A stretch of DNA of 64,000 nucleotides from Prorocentrum cordatum (lineage: Eukaryota; Sar; Dinophyceae; Prorocentrales; Prorocentraceae), in assembly GCA_963575745.1 (NCBI GenBank), contig CAUYUJ010016346.1:62001-126000 (forward strand), given 5' to 3'. Positions 19,205 through 29,312 of this stretch are shown here, piece after piece. Numbering within the stretch: position 1 is the first letter of the stretch; every line of letters starts with the position of its first letter. Below the pieces are notes generated by a model. It searched no databases and was not told the DNA's origin. It saw only the letters and a list, made by a program, of their open reading frames with translations. A program made the translations under genes and the position numbers.

Positions 19205-20725
19205 TCATCCTGTGCGGCACTTATTGCTTCCGCGGGGGCTGGGGCGTCCTGCGTCTGGGGGCATGCGTCGCCAATGCGCCCCTCTACCAGGCTCCCCATC
19301 ATGGCTGAGTGGGGGGCCTCGCACCATGCCTTGGGGCCTTCTCGGGCGGTCATCTATCTGCATGCCCGTGCTGGTCTCTTCTCCCTGAGAGGCGCCACGG
19401 TCAGGGATCGTAATCCCTGCCGCGCCTTCGGCTGTCTCCGTGCCCTGGGAAGGGCGTTCGTGCGCTGCTGTCAGATCGCTCTGCACCGCGGGGGGAGGAG
19501 GAGGGGGGGAGGCGCAGCCGATAGCCGCAGAGACTGGTGAATTGGATAAGTGGGGGGAGGAGACGGGCCTATGGGTTCCTGCGATGCTCGCGTCGACGGT
19601 CTCAACCTCAGCTTGAGCTTGCGCTGCAGTGATGTGGGGGGAATCGTTCCTCCGTGGACTGCCTGCGCCCCGATGGGGATCATGGCCCAGTCCAGCCGCG
19701 GGGGGAACATGAGTGACCGGAGGATGGGGGGAGGGGGAGGCGCAGCCGATAGCCGCAGTATCTAGTAAATTGATGGAGGGGAGAGAGCTGGCGTCAATGC
19801 GCGGCCGCATGGCAGCATCTTCCTCTCTGGAGTCGGTCTGCTCGGCACCTGGTGCCCCAGGCATCCTTGTCGCGCCGCCCTGGCCGAGGGCACCACTACT
19901 CATATCTGGGGGGAACTCAGGCGTGCCCTGCGCCGTCGGGGGAGGAGGAAGGGAGGAGGCGCAGCCGATAGCCGCGAGCTCTGGTAAATCGAGGGAAGAG
20001 GGAGGGCCGTCCATGGCGCACGTCCGCGTGGAGCCGGCATCGTCTGAGATGGGTCTCCTCATGTCGAACTGAGGGAGGGCTGTTGTCACCCCAGACGAGG
20101 GGGATCCGCCCGCTGGCGCTCCACTGTCCAGTCCTTGTACGTCAGGCCTGTCCCCGGATGACGCTGCGTGAGAGCCTTGCACGGTAGGAGGACGAGGAGA
20201 GGAGAGGGCGCAGCCGATAGCCGCAGAATCTGGTGAAATGACGGAGGAGAGGGGGGGAACGGTGATATCTCTGCTCGCGTCATCCTGCGGCGGGTCCTCT
20301 GCCAACGCAGTCGGGGGGAATGCTTCATTCTCCCTTCGGTGTCCAGGGTCATCCCCACCTGGGCGTGCCTCTCCAGCTGTCCCCCGAGCGGGCCCCGCGT
20401 CTCCACCTCCAACCGCTGTGGACTGAGCTGTGCCCGTCGCTCGGGTCCGTTGCGAGCCGTCCGCCCCTCTACGAGGGGAAGCGGAAGGCATGGGGGGAAC
20501 TGGGATGTGCTCAGGATTCGTCTCAGGGTCCAGGCCCTCCGCGTGCACCTGGGAGTCTTCTTCCCCCTCGCGTGGAGGAGGTGGTCTCGGATTCGTACTC
20601 AATGCTGGTTCCGCCACGCCTGTGGGCGAGGGCTGCTCTGCATGGGGGGGGAGATGTCTCAATCGGTGGCAGTACATGGACTCCCGAGCCGCGTACTGTG
20701 CGATCAGGATCTCCCTCATGTCCAT
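19205..20725 (-). CDS. Pro/Ser-rich ORF with repeated AAIGC peptide, 506 aa, 5' end of retroelement A
   Basis: Longest frame at the 5' side of the element. It is low-complexity (Pro, Ser, Gly, Asp) and likely disordered. Four units share the core AAIGCA followed by Ser/Leu and a proline run: SAAIGCALSSPRPP, LAAIGCASSLPPPP, TAAIGCASPSPHPP and SAAIGCASPPPPPP, spaced 230-250 bp apart. Between units the sequence differs, so the core is the conserved part. Function unknown; a binding or cleavage motif is possible. The first ATG near 20725 was used; a start further upstream cannot be excluded. Confidence 0.5.
   Translation of the reverse strand: MDMREILIAQYAARESMYCHRLRHLPPHAEQPSPTGVAEPALSTNPRPPPPREGEEDSQVHAEGLDPETNPEHIPVPPMPSASPRRGADGSQRTRATGTAQSTAVGGGDAGPARGTAGEARPGGDDPGHRRENEAFPPTALAEDPPQDDASRDITVPPLSSVISPDSAAIGCALSSPRPPTVQGSHAASSGDRPDVQGLDSGAPAGGSPSSGVTTALPQFDMRRPISDDAGSTRTCAMDGPPSSLDLPELAAIGCASSLPPPPTAQGTPEFPPDMSSGALGQGGATRMPGAPGAEQTDSREEDAAMRPRIDASSLPSINLLDTAAIGCASPSPHPPVTHVPPAAGLGHDPHRGAGSPRRNDSPHITAAQAQAEVETVDASIAGTHRPVSSPHLSNSPVSAAIGCASPPPPPPAVQSDLTAAHERPSQGTETAEGAAGITIPDRGASQGEETSTGMQIDDRPRRPQGMVRGPPLSHDGEPGRGAHWRRMPPDAGRPSPRGSNKCRTG
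19512..20240 (-). repeat. Four dispersed AAIGC units in the 5' ORF of retroelement A
   Basis: Plus-strand core gcgcagccgatagccgc occurs at about 19513, 19739, 19959 and 20208, each followed after 4-5 bp by ctggtgaat or a close variant. A fifth, weaker copy is at 2989-3015. Confidence 0.7.
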
Positions 20726-20740
20726 CGTGCGGGTCAGCCA

Positions 20741-22679
20741 TCGTCCGCGTAACTAGTGGGGGGGACACTCGGCCCTGGGCGGGTGGGACAAACCGGCGTC
20801 CGGGCGCCCCCTTGAGCGGTGGGAGATTGCCCCGGAGGGGGCAGGCCCACCAAACGGCATTGAGCCAGGCTACGGAACTAGTGGGGATACGCAAAGCGTC
20901 AAGAATTCAAGGAGGAGGTGGTGACCTCCCGTATGATAACCTTCCTTGGCGTTGCCCGATTTCCCCAGCGCGCGAAGCGCGGCGGATCGTGGCGGGGACG
21001 GCGCGACGGCGAGGGCATTGGATAAGGAACCATTAGAAAAGATACACACGGTTGGGAAGCTGGTTGAACTCCAACTGAGTCTGGGCCATGGATCGCATGC
21101 CGTCATCATCAGTTAATTAAGCAAGGGCCGACGGGCCCAGCAGTCCTATAGGCCTACCACGATATGCTGTTCGAACGCTAGAATGTTCTAATAAAAAACT
21201 CAGGTTCGTTTCGTAGGACAGAATGCCAAATTAGTTTAAACATAACGGTCTCAGCCAGAAATGTTTTGGTGGCCCTGTCGGCGAGCCAGGACGCTTCGCC
21301 ACTGCTTGAGCTAAGGAATCCTCCAGGGTCTGACATCTCCTGGGCACGCTCTTCCACGAACGCCCCCACCGCAGAGGCGCCGCCCGGGGGCTTCCGGGCT
21401 TGAGGGCTCCGCGCCCGTGCAGCCCGGCGGGCCCCTCACTGAAAAAACCTGCCCGTGGCCCTGCCCCATCCGCCTCCCCGCGCCTCTTCCTGGCCGAAAC
21501 CACGCGGACCTCGCGCCTCGCGCCCTGGCGGTGCGCGGCGCGCGACCCTCTCCGTGCCCCCGCGCCCCCGCGCCGCCCCCACAGGACCAGGCAGCCTCTC
21601 CCCGGCCCAGACCGCGACGCGCGAAGCGCGATCATCTCTCCGCGCGCCCCGCGGGTGGCCCAGCTCTGGCCCTGCGCGTGCTCCTGCGAGGGGCAGCGTC
21701 GGAGGGGGCGGGCCGGCTCTCAGGAGGGGGGACATCGACATGGCATCGGCGGTACGTCGCCGATGGATCGGCAAGGTGCACCCGACAGCGACTCCGCACG
21801 CTGCTGGGAGGGGTGGGCCTAAAGGGCCCCTGTCGGCGATGAGTGCGCGAGTGGGGGTCGATGCGCCCACCTTGAGACCATCCCCCCCTTGACGCCGCCC
21901 CCCGCTTTTCAAGTCTAACGCGGCTCTCCGGCGGCCGTTCAGGACGACCCGCGCCCCCCCGGAACGCTCTCGACGAGGCGGAACTGCCAGAGAGCACCCT
22001 GAGGCGGGGGAACCGCCAAGAATTCAAGAAAACGCCCGAAAACCTCGCACCTGGGACCTCGAACGTTGGCCCTGAACCCACTTCCTGTTCTGCCTCTCCC
22101 GCTCTGCCCCGCAGCTCCGCAATTCCCCCCGCCCGCGCCCGTGCCGCGCGCGCGCGCGTCCCCGCTCCTGCCAGGAGGACAGCTCCTTGTGCCGCAGGAA
22201 GGGCGAGTCGCACACCGACCACGCTGGGGGCCCCTCAGAGAGCGCTTTTACGCACAGTGTCCCCCCCTCCCGAGATTGGGCGGCGCCCAGGGGCGAAGTG
22301 AGAGAGGGACAAGGCCTTCTCTGGATCTGGAGGAGCCCAGGGACACACAACGCCAAAGGCTCGGCAAAGGTAATGCAACTCAAAGGCAATCGCGGCGGGG
22401 CCAATGCAAAGGCAATCGCTGCGGGGCGGCCGCGCCCACGCGGGGCGGCGGCCGCGCCGGCGCACCCCATCTTCGCGCCGCCCTGCTGTGCTGCGAGTGC
22501 GCGCGTGGTCCTTCCCTCCCCGTCCCGTCAGCCAAGGATGCCCAGCCCCACCCTGCCCCAAGCCAGGGCAGGCTAGAGACACAAATCCCAGGATTCCCAA
22601 TATTCTTCAATATTTTCCCGGCCCTAAATTTTCCAGGAATCGACGATTCTGTGTGTCCATGTGTGTTTTCCTCCTCCTG
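20741..22679. other. Spacer between retroelement A and a repeat region; no supported gene
   Basis: 20750-21000 is GC-rich and may be 5' UTR or promoter of element A. 21110-21260 is AT-richer. 21380-21900 is very GC-rich with overlapping open frames on both strands that look like composition effects. 22100-22560 contains alternating GC tracts (cgcgcgcgcg near 22148) and a short duplication of gcaaaggcaatcgc around 22380-22420. No gene, tRNA or rRNA seen. Confidence 0.5.
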
Positions 22680-22815
22680 ATTCTCAGAAGAAGGCGGAGT
22701 TTCTCAGAAGCCCCCCGGTCTGAAAAGTGTTTCGTGACTTCGGGGGGGACTTCCGAGCCTTCTGAGGAGGCCCGCCCCCCTCACTTCTCCCCCGGGTGCG
22801 CCGCCGAGAGACGCC
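22680..22815 (+). repeat. Dispersed repeat, copy 1 (CTTCTGAG...GCCGCCGAGAG)
   Basis: Shares with 24780-24897 several blocks in the same order: cttctgag, a ggcccgcc block, tcacttc followed by ccc, and gcgccgccgagag. Direct orientation. Confidence 0.6.
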
Positions 22816-24779
22816 AACAACTTCAGTGGCGTGAGTCCTGCATCGACTGAGGTGGAGGATGACGAGGCGAGGGGGAAGAGGAAGGACTAAACGAAGGCAG
22901 GCAGCCCATCTGGGGGACACGCACAGTGTAACGCGCGGCCTAGGACGTCTGGACAGGCAGTTGACAGGCTCGGATGTAGGCCACCTGCTCTTACAACGGG
23001 CCTGCACGAGGCGGATCCGTAAGTACCAAAAATGGGACAACACTTACCCGACCCCACACTTCGCTGAAGACCCTCTGCCAGGTCTCATACCAATTGGTGA
23101 GGCTCCTTTCCCTGCTCCTTTCCCCTCCCCCACCCAGGTGGACACCTGCCAGCGCACAATCTTACCCAGCCATCGCCAGAAGCATCAAGCTCCCCGTTCG
23201 AGTACACGCCTTTACAAGGCCACTGTCAGAAATGATACAGGCCAAACAACATCAGCAACAAACTTTACGTTTAACCTTACGGGCACCTGGCACTCACTGC
23301 AAGCATCCGTACCCTTACAGGATTTAGAAGCGACTCCACAAGAGATCAGAAAGCGAAGCCAAACTCCAAAGTACCCAGAAAGCGAAGGAAGGGCCCCAGG
23401 GGCTCCCTAGACAACTCACACAACGAAATGAGAATATATACTCCTGTCCTAATGTAGCCGCAATCGTAAAACCTGCAATCGTAAAACAAACCGAACATAC
23501 AAACATCCAAAGTGTGGCTCCTCGCCGGTCTCCGCAAACTTCTCCAGGGAGGCGGCGGTAGCGGAGGCAATGCTCTGCGTCCTGGCAGGACCGCTGGGAG
23601 TCTTCAGCCAGTGAGATCGTCCCTAGGCTCCCATCTGGGAAGTAGGCTGTCGACACCTTGAGACCCACGACGACTGTGCGTGCCTGTTGCTGGTCCTGCG
23701 CGTGAACGCGAGCAAAAAAAATGGGTAGTGCCACCTGCTTGCGGAATCCACATCACCTTCGCGAAACTGGGAGGATGCTGTGGTCGAGCGGATCCTGACT
23801 GCACTGTTTGATTGTTGCGGGTACTCGCGATCACGAACTGGCCCACGGCATCGTTGGAGCGGTGCTTGCCTGCTCCCCTGGTGTGTTAGGTCATCCAGCA
23901 CGCATGACCCCTGCATGCGCGCAATGACGTCAGACTACCTCATCTGGTTGCACGGACGGCGGTACTAAATCGAATCCGCCACCGCAGGGCGGATGGTGTA
24001 TGTATGTGGGTCGGCCCTTTCGTGTTCAGCCCGGTCCGCTTATGACGAAGCAATCATTAGGCCCCCCCGACTCATTCAAACCAAAATGTGCGAAATTGTG
24101 GGGACTCGTCCCTGCGTTGTTTGCCTTCCACGAGGACTGCCATGACATCCATCCAGGCTCCAAAGCGCGGCTGCGGATTCGCGCGGCAGCGCAAGTGAAC
24201 GGCACAGCAATAACACTGAGGACGTGCCCAATCCAACCTGTGAATACTAGATTGCCTGTTTGCCGTTTGTCTCACCTCGTCCTCCTCCGTATGACATGCT
24301 GGTTCACATGGCCTTTAGATGTAGGCGATAGTGGAAAGCATCGACCATAATACAATGCCGTCCGTCGCATCGGATATGAACCTGCACCTTGACAACAAAT
24401 AGAAAGTGGTGACAGCTATACGCCTGGCCACGCTCTGCTTGACCCCATGGACTCGGACAGTGGAGTCAACTCCACGCGTGGCATCAACCAGGGAGGCGAC
24501 AGTGAATTGGGCCTGCGTAGGTCACTGCTCCGATGGACTATGCGAGTGCAAGACAATGGGATGGTTCCACGCTTGGGAGACATGCGGTGCACATTGGCAC
24601 AGTACGGTCCAGAACAACACAGCGTCACTCGGCACCTCACGGCTCCATTCTGCGCAGATAGAATACTCCTCGAAGCACAACGGGTCGCCACGCGGCTGCG
24701 CGCCTGAGATAAAAAAGGGAGCGGGCCTTATCAGAAGGCTCGGAAGGCCTCCGGCCTTCTGAGAAGCTTCCCCAGCCGT
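22816..24779. other. No supported gene
   Basis: AT-richer than its surroundings. Frames of 100-180 codons exist on both strands (for example plus 22859-23410 and 24000-24350) but none shows a recognisable motif or convincing composition. I see no RNA gene. Confidence 0.4.
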
Positions 24780-24897
24780 CCCTGACCACGCAGACAACTT
24801 CGCAGAAGGCTGGAGGGCTTCTGAGAGGCCCCGCCTCCTTCTGAGAAAGCCTGCCCCTTGTCACTTCCCCCTGGGGCGCGCCGCCGAGAGGTACAGC
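24780..24897 (+). repeat. Dispersed repeat, copy 2
   Basis: Second copy of the block set at 22680-22815, ending with gcgcgccgccgagag. Between the two copies lie about 2 kb. Confidence 0.6.
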
Positions 24898-25479
24898 CAC
24901 CACAGGGCCCCGGCGCCCTCCTGTTGTTCCCACACGTGGGGCTTCAGAGCCCTCGAGCCCGCCTTTGGAGTGGCCCCCCGCCACGGGCCGCTGCTCTCAG
25001 GCCCTGGGGCCCGTAACGGGCCAGCGGCGAGGTGCCCAAACTCGGTGCATGTAGAGCAACACACAAACACTCTCTCACACACACACATTCGTGACTGATT
25101 AGCACGGGAAGCGCGAGCTAGGCAATGCCACGGCGGAGTCGCAACTAGGTCGTCGCCACCCCCTCGGGGAAAGAAGGGCCTCTCAGGACCGCCCAGACTC
25201 CACAGACCGCTCCTAAAGCGTTCGAAATCGTACTGAAACCTGCTCGCGGCACCTAGACGGCGATTTTGCATACAAAATCTCAATACTCGCACATGCAAGA
25301 GAAAACGATTGAGAATGCATACGCCTCAAGAGGAGCTGGCGACCCTTTTTAACTACACCCCCCCACCCTGGACCCTCGACGTCGCGTTTTCTTTGCAACG
25401 AGGACCCCTGGAGGTATCGACCCCTTCCTCAAGACCGGCCTTCCATGATTACCGAAAACCCTCACGCCGTGATCTTCTC

Positions 25480-25735
25480 CCACGGCGCGAGCCCAGACCT
25501 GGAGGCATCTTGCGGGCCTCCTTGTGCCTCCTGGAAGCCTTGAGGGGCTTTTTGGAGGCATCTTTGGCCGCCTTACGGCGTTCTGACGCCGCCGGGTGCC
25601 GTTTTGGAAGCCTCTCTGGGCCGTCTTGGAGTCCTCTTCGGGCGCTCTAGGGCCGTCTTGAAAGCCCTTGGGCGTCTTGGAGACCTCCGATGCCCCGACT
25701 TTTCCTGCGCGAGGCCCTTGAAGACCCACGAGGGT
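25480..25735 (+). repeat. Degenerate short-period CTTGG-type repeat, locus 1
   Basis: Irregular repeats of about 18-25 bp built on variants of gcctcttggaggcatcttg and ggccgtcttgg. The same family recurs at 55845-56180 (reverse), 56690-56995 and 57970-58520. Confidence 0.6.
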
Positions 25736-25778
25736 AAAAAACAAACAAACAGAAACAAGCCTAAGCCAAAACAATTTG

Positions 25779-26665
25779 CCTGGCGAAAGACCCAACCAGA
25801 TGCAGTTGTGAATGCCGTTGTTGTATGCACCGCATTCGGAGGAGCTCCCTATAAGGCCACGACACGTGTGAGGAGCGTGCCAAAATTTATCTGGTGGGCG
25901 CATGCGAGAGTTGCCACCGGGACCGTCGGTGGAATTCCCTATGGGGTCACGAAGCCCGTGAGAGGTGTGCCAAAATAGGTGCGGTGGGCGCATGCGAACG
26001 CAGCCACTGGTGCCATTGGTGAAGCTCCCTATGGGGCCACGAAGCGTGCGAGGGGTGTGCCGAAATGGGTGCGGTGGGCGCAGGGGAACGCAGCCACTGG
26101 CGCCTTCGGTGGGGTTCCCTATGAGGCCACGAATGATGCGAGGGGTGTGCCGGAATGTGAGTGGGTGACGCATGCGGGCGGTGGCACCATGGCCTTCGTT
26201 GCGAAATGGGTGTGGGTGACGCACGCGGGCGGTGGCACTGGGGCCTTCGGTGGAGCTCCCTATGGGGCCACGGGACATGCGAAGGGTGTGCCGGAATGGG
26301 CGTGGGGGACGCATGCGGGCGGTGGCACCGGGGCCTTCGTTGGAGCTCCCTATGGGGCCACGAAACGTGCGAGGGGTGTGCCGAAATGGGTGTGGGAGAA
26401 CATGCAGGCGGTGGCACAGTGGCTTGCGGTGGAGCTCCATATGGGGCCACGAAACGTGTGAGGGGTGTGCCGAAATGGGTGTGGGGGACGCATGCGGGCG
26501 ATGGCACTGGGGCCTCCGGTGGAGCTCCCTACGGGGCCACGAAAGGTTATACTGGGTGGGTGGGGCGCAAATAAGAGGCAGGAGGGGGAGGAGGGAGAGG
26601 GAGGAGGGAGGAGGAACGCGGGGACCGTCTCTTCAAAACGAGGCCCCAACACACAGGATGGATGG
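25779..26665 (+). repeat. Satellite module 1 (77-bp family, degenerate)
   Basis: Head at about 25775-25850 (caatttgcctggcgaaagacccaacc, then tgcagttgtgaatgcc), several degenerate copies of the gagctccctatggggccacgaa unit, and a tail at 26608-26665 (gtctcttcaaaacgaggccccaacaca, then a ggatggatgggaaa block). Copies carry gcatgcg and ggtgtgccgaaatgggtg. The open frames here come from the repeat. Confidence 0.8.
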
Positions 26666-26880
26666 GAAAAACAGCAGCACACCAAAAATACGCGAGTGCT
26701 AAAAAACACCGAGGGTGCCAAAGAACCGAAGGTAAAAAGAACCCGAGGGCAACACCTGCGAGGGTAGGAAAAACAACGAGGGCGCAAAAACACATGATAA
26801 AGAGAATTCAAGGATCACAGCTACGAGAGCAGAAGAAAGAACCTGATGGGTCCAACAAAGAAAACCCGAGGGTGAAAATT
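26666..26880 (+). repeat. A-rich spacer with degenerate cgaggg repeats
   Basis: Irregular 18-22 bp repeats of the form cgaGGGt followed by an A-run, including gagggtgccaaagaaccg, gagggcaacacctgc and gagggtaggaaaaac. Similar cgagggtaaaaa occurs just before module 1 at about 25730. Confidence 0.6.
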
Positions 26881-29312
26881 ATCCTGGCGACGGACCCAAC
26901 CATATGCAGCTGTGGGCATCGCAATTGTGAATATTTTCTTCGGTGGAACTCCCTATGGGGCCACGAAGCGCTGCACTGGGTGGGGGGGAACGCATGCGGG
27001 CGGTAGAACTGGGGCCGTCGGGCTAACTCCACATGGGGCCACGAAACGCCGTACTTGGTGTGTGGGACGCATGCGGGCGGTCCCACTGGTGGCTTCGGTG
27101 GAGCTCCCTATGGGGCCACGTAACGTATGAGAGGTATGCCACATTTGGTTTCCAGGACGCATGCGGACGGTCCCACTGGGGGCTTCCGTGGAGCTCCCTA
27201 TGAGGCCACGAAGCGCTGCACTGGGTGGGGGGGAACGCATGCGGGCGCTAGAACTGGGGCCGTCGGGCTAACTCCCTATGGGCCCACGAAACGCCGTACT
27301 CGGTGGGGAGAAAATGCAAAACCTGGTGTGTGGGACGCATGCGGGCGGTCCCAATGGTGGCTTCGGTGGACCTCCTTATGAGGCCACGAAACGTATGAGG
27401 GGTGTGCCAAATTCGGCTTCCCGGACGCATGCGGACGGTCCCACTGGGGGCTTCGGCGGAGCTCCCCATGGGGCCACGAAGCGTTGTACTGGGTGGATGA
27501 AAATGCCAAATTGGGCTTCCGAGGCGCATGCGGACGGTCCCACTGGGGGCTTCGGTGGAGCTCTCTACGGGGTCACGAAACGCCGTAGTGGGTGGTGTGA
27601 AAATATCAAAATTGTGTTTCAGGGATGCATGCAGGCAGTCCCACTGGGGGCTTCGGTGGGGCTCTCTATGGGGCCACGAAACGCCGTACTGGGTGGGGTG
27701 CAAATGCCAAATTAAATTTCCGGGGCGCACGCGGACAGTCCCAGGGGCTTCGGTGGGGCTCCCTATGGGGCCACGAAGCGCTGTACAGCGGGGGGGGACG
27801 CATGCAGACGGTAGCACTGGGACCTTCGGTGGGGCTCCCTATGGGGCCACGAACGCTGTACTGGGAATGGGAACGGTAGCACTGGGACCTTCGGCGGGGT
27901 TCCCTGCGGAGCCACGGAACGCTGCACTGGGCGTGGGGGACGCATGCGGACGGTAGCACTGCGACCTTCGGTGGGGCCCCTTATGGGGCCACGAAGCGCT
28001 GCACTGGGGGGGGGAACGCATGCGGGCGGTAGAACTGGGGCCGTCGGGCTAACTCCACATGGGGCCACGAAACGCCGCACTCGGTGGGGAGAAAATGCAA
28101 AACCTGGTGTGGGACGCATGCGGGCGGTCCCAGTGGTGGCTTCGGTGGACCTCCTTATGGGGCCACGAAACGTATGAGGGGTGTGCCAAATTCGGTTTCC
28201 GGGACGCATACGGACGGTCCCACTGGGGGCTTCGGCGGAGCTCCCCATGGGGCCACGAAGCGTTGTACTGGGTGGATGAAAATGCCAAATTGGGCTTCCG
28301 AGGCGCATGCGGACGGTCCCACTGGGGGCTTCGGTGGAGCTCTCTACGGGGTCACGACACGCCGGAGTGGGTGGTGTGAAAATATCAAAATTGTGTTTCA
28401 GGGATGCATGCGGGCAGTCCCACTGGGGGTTTCGGTGGGGCTCTCTATGGGGCCACGAAACGCCGTACTGGGTGGGGTGCAAATGCCAAATTAAATTTCC
28501 GGGACGCACGCGGACAGTCCCAGGGGCTTCGGTGGGGCTCCCTATGGGGCCACGAAACGCTGTACAGCGGGGGGGACGCATGCAGACGGTAGCACTGGGA
28601 CCTTCGGTGGGGCTCCCTATGGGGCCACGAAGCGCTATACTGGGTGTGGGGGGATGCGAACGGTAGCACTGGGACCTTCGGTGGGGGTCCCTATGGGGCC
28701 ACGAAGCGCTGCACTGGGTGGGGGGGACGCATGAGGACGGTAGCACTGGGGCCGTCGGGCTAACTCTCTATGGGGCCACGAGCGCTGTACTGGGTGGGGG
28801 GGGACGCATGCGGACGGTAGCACTGGGACCTTCGGTGGGGCTCCCTATGGGGCCACGAAGCGCTGCACTGGGTGGGGGGGACGCATGCGGACGGCAGCAC
28901 TGGGACCTTCGGTGGGGCTCCTTATGGGGCCACGAAGCGCTGTACTGGGTGGAGGGGACGCATGCGGACGGTAGCACTGGGACCTTCGGTGGGGCTCCCT
29001 ATGGGGCCACGAAGCGCTGTACTGGGTGGAGGGGACGCATGCAGACGGTAGCACTGGGACCTTCGGTGGGGCTCCCTATGGGGCCACGAAGCGCTGTACT
29101 GGGCGGGGGGGACGCATGCGGACGGTAGCACTGGGACCTTCGGTGGGGCTCCCTATGGGACCACGAAGCGTCTGAGGGGCATGCTAAAACGGGTGATGAT
29201 GATGATGGTGATGGATGAGGGAGACGGGGGAGGAGGAGAGGAGAGGAGGAGGAACGCGGGGTGACGTCTCTTCAAAACGAGGACCCAACACCACAGGACG
29301 GTTGGGAATTAT
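26881..29312 (+). repeat. Satellite module 2 (77-bp family)
   Basis: Head atcctggcgacggacccaac plus atatgcagctgtgg at 26881-26915, array 26940-29180, tail 29245-29312 with tctcttcaaaacgaggaccc and a cccaacacc...ggttggg hairpin. In the clean part (28640-29170) the period is 77 bp (for example 28937 to 29014), unit core gcatgcggacggtagcactg then ggaccttcggtggggctccc. A segment of about 870 bp (27230-28000 region) is repeated nearly intact around 28010-28680, so a higher-order duplication occurred. 77 is not a multiple of 3, so frames rotate. Confidence 0.85.

Larger units (their letters stand above)
1..20740 (-). mobile_element. Retroelement A: giant non-LTR element with methyltransferase and helicase, left end outside window
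   Basis: All supported ORFs from 20725 down to 1 lie on the minus strand and follow each other with short gaps. Domains I can recognise, 5' to 3': zinc ribbon (about 17640-17700), C5 methyltransferase (about 8650-9880), EEP endonuclease (about 7600-8230), reverse transcriptase (about 4940-6830), zinc knuckle plus RNase H (3073-4749), C2H2-like finger (about 2820) and SF1 helicase (1-1551, unfinished). The zinc ribbon has the same cysteine spacing as ORF1 of retroelement C, which supports including the far 5' ORFs. Frames are broken by single stops (7946, 1552) and by shifts at C-runs of the sense strand. The unity of the 10.5-20.7 kb half with the enzyme half is inference from strand, composition, spacing, and the AAIGC peptide seen at both ends. 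Confidence 0.7.

Noticed and set aside
1-20740. Bacterial operon or phage region with methyltransferase and helicase
   Set aside because: LINE-type EEP and RT in the same unit, no ribosome binding sites, and dinoflagellate leader relics on the same contig.
21165-21200. Possible tRNA T-loop (gttcgaac)
   Set aside because: No cloverleaf could be drawn around it.
21380-21900. Overlapping GC-rich ORFs on both strands as a real gene
   Set aside because: Arg/Pro/Ala-rich in all frames, no motif, typical of stop-poor GC-rich DNA.
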